DNA from: Treponema_C sp050320395
Lineage (GTDB): Bacteria > Spirochaetota > Spirochaetia > Treponematales > Treponemataceae
Reading direction: 5' to 3'
Length of the DNA: 64,000 bases
Assembly: GCF_050320395.1 (NCBI RefSeq)
Contig: NZ_CP144459.1
Span: forward strand, 1,798,001-1,862,000
Both the position numbers and the translations under genes were made by a program. Under the pieces are notes generated by a model that was not told the DNA's origin, ran no database searches, and saw nothing but the letters and a program-made list of their open reading frames with translations. Below are positions 25,559 to 32,087 of the stretch, piece after piece (position 1 is the stretch's first letter; each line of letters begins with the position of its first letter).

Positions 25559-26785
25559 TTACTTATCCAAAATGGTAATTTCAACCCGCCTGTTGCGCGC
25601 CTTACCTTCTTCCGTGGTATTGGGAGCAATCGGTATTTGGGCTCCGAAACCCTTGGTAAAAAGCCGTTCGTGATTTTTTACGCCCAGCTCTGCAAGATAA
25701 TCGGCAACGGCCCAAGCGCGTTCTTCCGAAAGCCTGAGCCTTCCGGCCTGAGTCCCTGCAAGGGCGGTATGCCCGCTTATAAGCAAATCGTAGTCGGGAA
25801 AATCTTTGAGAATTTCTCCGATTTTCCGCAGTTTAAGCAATTCGCTTTCGGTCAATACGGCGGACTCGGCTTCAAATTGAATGTTTTCCAAACTGATGGT
25901 AATACCCTTTTCGTCCGCGCTGGCAGTCGTATTTTCTATGCCCATTTCACGAATTTGATTTTGTACCCGCTCCAGCACATTACCCTCTTTTAATTTTTCA
26001 AGTTCGCTTACCGCAGCCTGTGCATTCCCCCTAAACTCAAGCTTAGTGCCCGCAGTCGTTTCGATAATGATGCGGAAACGCTCGTGATAATGGTCTAAAA
26101 AGCCGCGCTCGTTATCCCAATAAAGGGTTTGGTCGGAATAGCCCATTGTCGTAAGCGGAAGGTTTTTCGTATTGCCTGCGGGAACGGGCGACTCGAAAAA
26201 CAGGTTGTATTTTACCGAAATAACGTGCAGTTTTTTACCGTCCGCATGTTCCGTACCCTTATACGTGTAAGAAGCGGTAAAGGGCACTTTAAAAGGTTTT
26301 TGCAAACCGAAGTTTATGCGTAAGTCGTGGGCTTCTTCGCCCGAAGCCGTCCACGTGTCTCCGACACGCACATCCTTACCCGTAAAAACAGGCACATTGC
26401 GTACAACGGGCATAAAGGCTTCTTCTCCGATTGTATAATGTCCCAGCTTACTTCTGGTAAAAAAGCTTTCGTATTCTTCTCCCCACACAAAATGAGGCGT
26501 TTCTCCTTCGCGGGAAGCATTTTCGCTTGTCATAAAGCGCGCTTCAATATCCGCAGAACCGTCGCCGTGCACTTTTTTTTCTTTTACCGATATGCGGTTT
26601 ACGATAATCGAATTAAAGGATTTTTTTCCGTTTATAAAGACTTCTTCGTTCACCGTAGACAAGATACGGTATGAATTTCCCGTTTTATATTTGAACATAA
26701 AGTTTTCGGCCCGGCAGGGAACCGTAAAACTCAAAAAAATCAGGCTTAAAATCGGTAAAATGACATATTTCACTCTTTTGTGCAT
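25559..26785 (-). CDS. OmpA-domain periplasmic/outer-membrane protein
   Basis: 408 residues. The signal peptide ends near PCRA (about residues 23-27). A strand-rich N-terminal half (residues 30-270) has no recognised name. The C-terminal OmpA peptidoglycan-binding domain runs from about residue 290 (ISLENIQFEAESAVLT) through LLISGHTALAGTQAGRLRLSEERA to GKARNRRVEITI. It contains the diaminopimelate-binding aspartate/arginine region. It likely links the envelope to peptidoglycan. The start is supported by GGAGG seven bases before the ATG. Confidence 0.83.
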   Translation of the reverse strand: MHKRVKYVILPILSLIFLSFTVPCRAENFMFKYKTGNSYRILSTVNEEVFINGKKSFNSIIVNRISVKEKKVHGDGSADIEARFMTSENASREGETPHFVWGEEYESFFTRSKLGHYTIGEEAFMPVVRNVPVFTGKDVRVGDTWTASGEEAHDLRINFGLQKPFKVPFTASYTYKGTEHADGKKLHVISVKYNLFFESPVPAGNTKNLPLTTMGYSDQTLYWDNERGFLDHYHERFRIIIETTAGTKLEFRGNAQAAVSELEKLKEGNVLERVQNQIREMGIENTTASADEKGITISLENIQFEAESAVLTESELLKLRKIGEILKDFPDYDLLISGHTALAGTQAGRLRLSEERAWAVADYLAELGVKNHERLFTKGFGAQIPIAPNTTEEGKARNRRVEITILDK

Positions 26786-26819
26786 TGAATAAACCTCCGG
26801 AACCTGTTATACTCCTTAT

Positions 26820-27692
26820 ATGATTATCGACAACAAATACACGATACCTTATACAATCCCGTCCGTATACATTGACGGAAAATGCCGCTGTACCGCCCTT
26901 GCCTTTGTAAGCTTGGCACAGGAAATGGCCGCTTTGCACTACAGCTCGGCCGGGCTTTCGATTCCTCACTTACAGCAAATGGATTTAACTTGGGTAATCA
27001 GCAAACAGCATTTTGAAATATACGAGTACCCCCTGTGGCTCGACGAAATGATTTTAAAAACATGGGCACAGCCGTCCAAAGGCCTTATGTGCTTGCGCGA
27101 TTTTGAATATACCTATGCCAAGGGCGGAAAAAAAACGTCGATAGATGCGGCCTTTGCCGAAAAAAAAGAAGATTCTCAAAGCTGTGCACCGCCCCGCCTT
27201 GAAAGCGAAAGCGGCGCAAAGCCCTGTATGAGAGCAACTTCATGCTGGCTTATACTGAACAGCAAAACCGGCCGCCTGGTTAAACCCGATGAAAAAACAA
27301 TGGGCGGTTTGACTTTTAACGACGAACATATGGAAGGCGATGTGCTCATCAAAATAGAATTGTGCGAAAACTGGGATATCGAAGAGCATTTTTCACCGAC
27401 ATTGCTCGACATTGATTTAAACTCGCACGTAAACAATTTAAACTATGTGCGCTGGATTCTTTCGTTTATGAGCGCATCCTTTTGCCGCGGAAAACTGTTG
27501 CGCGTACTGGACACCAACTTTATGTCGTCGGCCGTATACGGCGAAAAACTTATCTGCCGCTGCAAGCAAATAGATGAAGCAACCTGTATCCATTCAATCG
27601 TCCGCGAAGCCGACGGAAGCGACGTATTCCGCGCCCGAACCGAATGGGCCGACGAAAAAGAGCTGTCGAGGGAACTGCAAGTAATGGCATAA
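26820..27692 (+). CDS. acyl-ACP thioesterase (FatA/FatB type)
   Basis: 290 residues with the two hotdog repeats of acyl-ACP thioesterases. The N-terminal one is recognisable by YIDGKCRCTALAFVSLAQEMA and LTWVISKQHFEIYEYPLW. The second contains DIDLNSHVNNLNYVRWILS, which matches the DxNxHVNN catalytic motif (Asp/Asn/His). It hydrolyses acyl-ACP to free fatty acid in the cytoplasm, and so sets chain length. It is divergent from the OmpA gene with a 34-base gap. The stop codon lies inside a 16-bp hairpin. Confidence 0.85.
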   Translation: MIIDNKYTIPYTIPSVYIDGKCRCTALAFVSLAQEMAALHYSSAGLSIPHLQQMDLTWVISKQHFEIYEYPLWLDEMILKTWAQPSKGLMCLRDFEYTYAKGGKKTSIDAAFAEKKEDSQSCAPPRLESESGAKPCMRATSCWLILNSKTGRLVKPDEKTMGGLTFNDEHMEGDVLIKIELCENWDIEEHFSPTLLDIDLNSHVNNLNYVRWILSFMSASFCRGKLLRVLDTNFMSSAVYGEKLICRCKQIDEATCIHSIVREADGSDVFRARTEWADEKELSRELQVMA

Positions 27693-27720
27693 AATCGGAC
27701 ATCGTGTCCGATTTTATGCC
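27686..27720 (+). terminator. perfect 16-bp hairpin containing the thioesterase stop codon
   Basis: GGCATAAAATCGGACA (27686-27701) pairs fully with TGTCCGATTTTATGCC (27705-27720) around the loop TCG. The TAA of the thioesterase gene is at 27690-27692, inside the 5' arm. There is no T-run after it on either strand, so it may be a factor-dependent or bidirectional end signal between the convergent genes. Confidence 0.55.
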
Positions 27721-27748
27721 ATGTTCGGTTTTGAAACATTTTCAAACA

Positions 27749-29485
27749 TTAAAATGCACTGAACTTCTTTTTTTGCTCGGCGGTATTGCCGATAGGAGGA
27801 ACCGCCATATCATCAAGAGCTGCCGGGGCGGTGTAATTATTGTAGAATGCGGCGGGTACCTTTATGCCGCCTGCTTCCAAAGAGGTGCAGTTTTCAAAAA
27901 GCCCTTTAAAGGCTTTTTCACTGCCGATATCTGCCGGATTATAATCGCAGTGAAGTTGTACCCTTTTAAGAGCGGTGCAGTCTAAAAAGCACCCGCGTAT
28001 ATCGGTAACGCTTGCAGGAATGGCGGGGCTTTCAGTTAAACTTGTGCAGTCCGTAAAACAGTATGCCGTATTCGTAACGTTTGCAGGAATGGCGGGAGCT
28101 TTAGTTAAACTTTTGCAGTAGGCAAAGCAGCTTGCCATATTTGTAACGCTTGCAGGAATGGCGGGAGCTTGAGTTAAACTTTTGCAGCCCTCAAAACAGG
28201 CTAGCATATACGTAACGTTTGCAGGAATGGCGGGAGCTTTAGTTAAACTTGTGCAGTTTTTAAAACAGCTTGCCATATTCTTAACGCTTGCAGGGATATT
28301 GGCAAGCGACACAAGATTGGTACAGCCGGAAAAGCACCAGCTCATACTGTAAAGACCTGCAACTTCGCCGGGCAGTTTAAGGGCAACTTTTTTGGCAGGG
28401 TGAGCCTTTATCGTTTGTCCTAAGGCCGAGGAGTTACTGATACCTCCTTGAAAGTCGGCAATGGGGATATCGCCGGTTATTTCGATGAAGTTTACCTTAT
28501 CGGCAAAGGCGGTGTTTGTAAGGTAGGCGTCAAGCTCGGCGTAGGCTACCTTTACGTATTCGATAGGGGGTTCTCCTCCTATGGTTGCAAACTTCGCCGC
28601 TTGTTCCGCAGGAGTGCCGCCGGGAACTGCCATTACATCAAGGGCTTCGTCAGCGGTGTAGTTATTGTAGAATGCGGCGGGTACTTTTACCCCGCCTTCT
28701 TCCAAAGCGGTGCAGTTTTTAAAGACTCCCTTAAACCTGTTCCCCGTACCGTTATAATTACAGAGAAGCTTTACCCCTTTTAAAGCGGTACAGCCGTAAA
28801 AACAGTTTTTCATACCTATAACACTTGAAGGAATGTCGGGAGCTTGAGTTAAACTTGTGCAGCCGGCAAAACAGCCTACCATATTCTTAACGTTTAAAGG
28901 AATAACGGGGCTTTCAGTTAAACTTGTGCAGCCGTAAAAACAGCTTTGCATATCCTTAACGCTTGCAGGGATAACCGGGCCTTGAGTTAAACTTGTGCAG
29001 TCCTTAAAACAGCCTGCCATATTCGTAACGCCCTCGGGTATGTTTGCAAACGACACAAGATTGGTACAGCCGTAAAAGCACCAGCTCATATCGTCAAGAT
29101 CTGCAACTTCGCCGGGCAGTTTAAGGGCAACTTTTTTAGAAGCGGCAGCCTTTATCTTTTTGCTCAGTTCTCCCGCTTCAGTATTGGTGCCTACGACTTT
29201 GTACGCAAGGTCGTCTTTAGATACGCCCGTTACTTCGATGTAGTTTACCTTATCGGCAGACGCGGTGTTTGCAAGGTAGGTTTCAAGCTCGCTATAGGCT
29301 ACCTGTACATAGACGGAGCCGCTTCCGCCGTCGGACGAACCGCCGCCCGTGTTCCCTCCGGAACTTGTTCCGCCGCCTCCTGCGGCGTTGGGGCAGGCGG
29401 TAAAGAGCAGTGCTAAAAGTGCGGCTGTGATGAGCGCCGCGGCTCCCTTAAAGGCGTGTGCCTTGTGCTTGTTGATTGTTTTCAT
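27749..29485 (-). CDS. TpLRR/BspA-like leucine-rich repeat lipoprotein
   Basis: 578 residues. The signal peptide ends in the lipobox LLFTAC (lipid on Cys31), then a Gly/Ser linker. From about residue 57 come two tandem modules. Each opens with a similar strand block (YSELETYLANTASADKVNYI and YAELDAYLTNTAFADKVNFI), continues with 22-23-residue repeats built on xxCFxxCTSLTxxPxIPxSVxxM, and closes with KVPAAFYNNYT. These are Treponema-type LRRs (LRR_5/BspA); family members bind fibronectin or epithelial cells in some oral bacteria. The ribosome site GGAG precedes the ATG. Adhesion is inferred from the family. Confidence 0.87.
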   Translation of the reverse strand: MKTINKHKAHAFKGAAALITAALLALLFTACPNAAGGGGTSSGGNTGGGSSDGGSGSVYVQVAYSELETYLANTASADKVNYIEVTGVSKDDLAYKVVGTNTEAGELSKKIKAAASKKVALKLPGEVADLDDMSWCFYGCTNLVSFANIPEGVTNMAGCFKDCTSLTQGPVIPASVKDMQSCFYGCTSLTESPVIPLNVKNMVGCFAGCTSLTQAPDIPSSVIGMKNCFYGCTALKGVKLLCNYNGTGNRFKGVFKNCTALEEGGVKVPAAFYNNYTADEALDVMAVPGGTPAEQAAKFATIGGEPPIEYVKVAYAELDAYLTNTAFADKVNFIEITGDIPIADFQGGISNSSALGQTIKAHPAKKVALKLPGEVAGLYSMSWCFSGCTNLVSLANIPASVKNMASCFKNCTSLTKAPAIPANVTYMLACFEGCKSLTQAPAIPASVTNMASCFAYCKSLTKAPAIPANVTNTAYCFTDCTSLTESPAIPASVTDIRGCFLDCTALKRVQLHCDYNPADIGSEKAFKGLFENCTSLEAGGIKVPAAFYNNYTAPAALDDMAVPPIGNTAEQKKKFSAF

Positions 29486-29566
29486 AAAAAATCTCCTTAT
29501 AATTCAATTTGTAATTGATAATTACCTAAATTAACCATTTAACAGCCCTCCGCCGTGAGGGAGAGC

Positions 29567-29658
29567 GTTCCTCCGCCCGAAGGAAGTATGTTCCTCCGCC
29601 CGAAGGAAGTATGTTCCCCCGCCCGAGGGAAGTATGTTCCCCCGCCCGAAGGAAGCGT
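29567..29658 (+). repeat. four tandem 23-bp repeats
   Basis: Units start at 29567, 29590, 29613 and 29636, each about GTTCCTCCGCCCGAAGGA plus AGTAT, with one to three changes between copies. Each unit carries TTCC...GGAA, a small hairpin. They sit between the DUF4469 gene stop (29664) and the leader of the lipoprotein. The rest of this gap (29486-29566) is AT-rich with no gene. Confidence 0.95.
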
Positions 29659-29663
29659 CTTCC

Positions 29664-30401
29664 TTAGACCTTTGCCGTACACGGATAGCCGTATACTATT
29701 GTCCGCATTTCTTTCAAAGTACCTTTTCCTTTTAAAAACTTTGTTTTCACCACCACTTCCACTTTCCCCGCAGGAACCGCAGCGGGTACGCGGGCGATAA
29801 TTTGACTCGGCTGGTTTACCGAAAGGCGGCGGGTTACCTTGTGCTCCGTGCCGTCCGCAAGGCGGAAAAAGACGCCTTGAGCCGCGTCGGTTTCGTCGAT
29901 TTTAAGCTTGTTGCCTTCGATGATGATGTCGTCGCCTATTGTTAAGGTGCCGTCGTTTAAGCCCGTTGCGGTGTCGGTGATTGCCGTAATGCGGGCGCTT
30001 TCTTCTTTTGCTCCCATTACCTTTACGCCGATTGCGTCAAGCACCGTGCGAAGGTCGGCGGTGGGGATGAGGTCTACCGTACGTTTGTGAATCTTTTCGT
30101 CGTAGGGGGCGTTTTCGGTTGCCCACACACCCGACACGCGCGGGCTTATTTGCACCAAGCCGTCCATAAAGCTGATGCCCTCTTGGATAAGGTCTTTTAC
30201 CGCCTTGTCGCGCATGTTGAGGATATTGATGATGGTTTCTTTTCGGAACTCGCTTCTCTCCTTGGTGATGAGTTCCGCGATGTCCTCGTTACGCTGAGTT
30301 GCGGCGTGAGCGTGAACGTCCGCAATACAGTCGCGGTCGTTTTCCTTGGTTAAGGTGTTGGGACGAAGATAGACTTCCCAAACGCTTTTCTTTTTTGCCA
30401 T
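29664..30401 (-). CDS. DUF4469 / HU-like DNA-binding-domain protein
   Basis: 245 residues. The N-terminal 120 residues have the pattern of the HU-related (Bvu_2165-type) domain: VYLRPNTLTKENDRDC, then RNEDIAELITKERSEF. The C-terminal part (about 135-245) has strand-rich DUF4469 features such as TGLNDGTLTIGDDIII and IIARVPAAVPAGKVEVVVKT. Such proteins are abundant in Bacteroidetes and treponemes; the role is not established. The start has AGGAGG six bases upstream. It sits between two repeat-rich stretches. Confidence 0.75.
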   Translation of the reverse strand: MAKKKSVWEVYLRPNTLTKENDRDCIADVHAHAATQRNEDIAELITKERSEFRKETIINILNMRDKAVKDLIQEGISFMDGLVQISPRVSGVWATENAPYDEKIHKRTVDLIPTADLRTVLDAIGVKVMGAKEESARITAITDTATGLNDGTLTIGDDIIIEGNKLKIDETDAAQGVFFRLADGTEHKVTRRLSVNQPSQIIARVPAAVPAGKVEVVVKTKFLKGKGTLKEMRTIVYGYPCTAKV

Positions 30402-30417
30402 AGATTCCTCCTTTTTC

Positions 30418-30970
30418 TTAGGGAAGGAAAGACACTTTTTCGGACAAAAGTTTCTTTCCTTCCCTAAAACCCATCCTATCTTCCAAATACCGCTTAGGGC
30501 TTAGCCAGCCCTAAGAACCCGGCCTATACAGCTGACAGCTGTACGTTCGATATTATCTTTAAGTGTGAGCAATTCTTAAGAATTGCGAACCTAAAGCTAT
30601 TTTTATGCGAGTTTTGCTTCGCAAAACTCGCCGTGCAAGCGTGCGGCGCTATGTGAGCCGCACGCTTGCACCCGTACACGGAGGTACGGAAAAGCCGTTA
30701 GTAATCGGTTTTGAGCTATGCTCAAAACCGGAGTTCAAAACCGCACAGGACGTGCGGTTTTGAAACTGTGTATACAAAAAACGCACAGAGCGGAAAAATC
30801 CGCTTTGCGCGTTTGGGTATGAGAAAATTATGCTGAGTGTGTGATTTTTCGAAAGTGTAAATTTACAGCGCGAGTTTGCAGTAAGAAAGTTAAAAGCTAT
30901 ATGTCCGCGAGTTTCGGCGGCCGCCGAAACTCGTTGCATAAAAGCGAGCTGCCGCAGCGCGCTTTTATGC
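30418..30970. repeat. cluster of twelve dissimilar hairpins in about 550 bp
   Basis: The inverted repeats are at 30418-30467 (15-bp arms), 30493-30515, 30527-30543, 30569-30586 (18-bp perfect palindrome), 30607-30631 (GCGAGTTTTGC arms), 30634-30670 (14-bp arms), 30672-30689, 30706-30730 (11-bp arms), 30734-30764 (13-bp arms), 30779-30814 (imperfect), 30908-30933 (26-bp perfect palindrome) and 30936-30970 (11+5-bp arms with single mismatches). The arms are unrelated to one another, so this is not a simple repeat family. No convincing ORF lies here. Confidence 0.9.
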
Positions 30971-30973
30971 CGG

Positions 30974-31043
30974 TGCTGAGTGCTGAGTGCTGAGTGCTGA
31001 GTGCTGAGTGCTGAGTGCTGAGTGCTGAGTGCTGAGTGCTGAG
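30974..31043. repeat. ten exact tandem copies of TGCTGAG
   Basis: Seventy bases made of ten identical 7-bp units start immediately after the last hairpin. No ORF runs across it, so copy-number change could alter only spacing or DNA shape. Exact identity suggests recent slippage. Confidence 0.97.
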
Positions 31044-31100
31044 TAATTATGGGGGCGCGTTCGGCTTTGTCAAGTACCCGGTGCGCTTTCTCAAACTAAT

Positions 31101-31147
31101 ATGATTACAATACCCCCTGTAAAGTTCAAATGATTACAACACCCCCT
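31101..31147. repeat. two iteron-like 18-bp direct repeats
   Basis: ATGATTACAATACCCCCT at 31101-31118 and ATGATTACAACACCCCCT at 31130-31147 have one difference and a 29-bp period. Spacing and size resemble replication-protein or partition-protein binding sites, but no such protein gene is adjacent apart from parA. Confidence 0.8.
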
Positions 31148-31205
31148 TATACGGGAAAATTCATTTTAACTTTACTCTATTTTTCTTAGAAAGGGGAAGC
31201 TTCTA

Positions 31206-31358
31206 ATGAAATTCAAATCTTTTACTCTTCACAAAAGAATTCTATTACTCACACACAGGTCTCTTGGCGGGAGAGACGGGCGGGCTCCCGGAGTCATCCG
31301 GCAGTTCCCATGCCCGTCCGGCAGGTTCGATTCCTGCCCTGTGTATAGCTGCTGTTAG
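31206..31358 (+). CDS. possible 50-residue ORF overlapping the tRNA-like structure
   Basis: It starts with ATG behind AGAAAGGGG, the same leader (TTCTTAGAAAGGGGAA) that precedes the gene at 31398. It would encode MKFKSFTLHKRILLLTHRSL and about 30 more residues rich in Gly, Arg and Cys. The leader is real as sequence. The protein is doubtful because most of it is the tRNA-like structure read as codons. Confidence 0.25.
   Translation: MKFKSFTLHKRILLLTHRSLGGRDGRAPGVIRQFPCPSGRFDSCPVYSCC
31253..31345 (+). ncRNA. tRNA-like structure without a canonical anticodon arm
   Basis: ACACAGG (31253-31259) pairs perfectly with CCTGTGT (31338-31344), followed by A. Just inside is a proper T arm, GCAGG-TTCGATT-CCTGC, and on the 5' side a TCTC/GAGA stem with GG in its loop like a D arm. 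The middle is a 6-bp stem ACGGGC/GCCCGT enclosing a second hairpin (CCGGA-GTCA-TCCGG). No 5-bp/7-base anticodon arm can be drawn, so I do not call an amino acid. The length is 93 bases, near that of class II or Sec tRNAs. A small hairpin (31348-31362) follows. Confidence 0.5.
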
Positions 31359-31397
31359 CAGCATTACATCGATCATTTCTTAGAAAGGGGAACTTCT

Positions 31398-31643
31398 ATG
31401 AAAAAAAATGAAAATCAGAAGTACATTCTGAAACTTACTCCTTATGGACGCTTAGACCTGCAAGGTTATTACACAGGATTAAGCGAATCGGAAAATGGCA
31501 TTATCGCGTCTGTAATACAAGATGACGAAGACGCGCGCGTTCAAATTTTTGACGGACTTCAAAGTATAACAGAAGAATACCTGTATATTTTGCATCGGGC
31601 TACGAATGTATCCAAGAATGATGTCTATTTCGTAAAAATTTAA
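31398..31643 (+). CDS. small protein of unknown function
   Basis: 81 residues, MKKNENQKYILKLTPYG onward, acidic (DDEDARVQIFDG). It has a good leader (AGAAAGGGG) shared with the ORF at 31206 and lies 12 bases before parA. There is no recognised domain, signal peptide or membrane segment. It probably belongs to the same transcript and element as parA. Confidence 0.55.
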   Translation: MKKNENQKYILKLTPYGRLDLQGYYTGLSESENGIIASVIQDDEDARVQIFDGLQSITEEYLYILHRATNVSKNDVYFVKI

Positions 31644-31655
31644 GGAGAGTTTCTG

Positions 31656-32087
31656 ATGAAAAAAACAATATCTTTTGTAGCAAATAAAGGCGGGGTCGGA
31701 AAAACCCGCCAATCAATTTTACTTGCCAATTATCTGGGTAAAATAGGATTAAAATCCTGCCTTATTGACATGGATTTTAATAACTCATCAACGGGATATT
31801 ACGCACAAGAACAAGATGCCGTTATTATTCGCAAAAAAAACATTGCAACCGCGATGGCGGATCCTGAAAACAATCTTGCCGACTTTGCCCTTAAAAGCAC
31901 ACATGAGAACGTTGATTTTGTAGCATCCAGCCGCTACCTCTGTGATTTGCGATCGGTATCGGTATACAGATTACGGGAAATCATTAATCATACCGACAAT
32001 TATGATTACATCATAATTGACTGCCAACCTAATTATGATAATTTGACACTCAATGCAATCAATGCCTCGGCTTGGATTTTAACATAG
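31656..32087 (+). CDS. ParA/MinD-type ATPase, C-terminally truncated
   Basis: 143 residues. The deviant Walker A motif reads NKGGVGKTRQSILLA, residues 29-50 carry LKSCLIDMDFNNSS (Walker A') and the Walker B region is YDYIIIDCQPNYDN. Family members (about 200-270 residues) partition plasmids or phages or position cellular cargo. The sequence stops at LNAINASAWILT, just where a normal ParA would continue with Pro and further helices. The frame ends at the junction with the AAA-ATPase gene. A GGAGAG site precedes the ATG. It is probably inactive or a remnant. Confidence 0.8.
   Translation: MKKTISFVANKGGVGKTRQSILLANYLGKIGLKSCLIDMDFNNSSTGYYAQEQDAVIIRKKNIATAMADPENNLADFALKSTHENVDFVASSRYLCDLRSVSVYRLREIINHTDNYDYIIIDCQPNYDNLTLNAINASAWILT

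Larger units (their letters stand above)
30402..32087. mobile_element. remnant of a small replicon or phage-like element
   Basis: This 1.7-kb stretch lacks normal genes in its first 800 bases. It carries, in order, a cluster of twelve hairpins, ten copies of a 7-bp unit, two iteron-like repeats, a tRNA-like structure inside a 50-codon ORF, a small unknown gene and a ParA-type ATPase cut off in mid-gene. It ends at a junction with a truncated AAA-ATPase gene. ParA plus palindromes plus iterons fit a plasmid or phage replication/partition region; no replicase or integrase remains. This is inference from layout. Confidence 0.5.

Noticed and set aside
30649..30939. Minus-strand 96-codon frame within the hairpin cluster
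   Set aside because: Its sequence crosses several palindromes, has no ribosome site, and resembles no protein.
30974..31043. Possible CRISPR array
   Set aside because: The repeats are contiguous 7-bp units with no spacers, and no cas gene is seen anywhere in the window. The 23-bp repeats at 29567 also have no spacers.
31253..31345. Selenocysteine tRNA (TCA occurs in the loop region, length 93)
   Set aside because: The TCA is in a tetraloop of a 5-bp hairpin without U at position 33 or a 7-base loop, and the acceptor is 7 bp, not 8; Sec identity cannot be supported.
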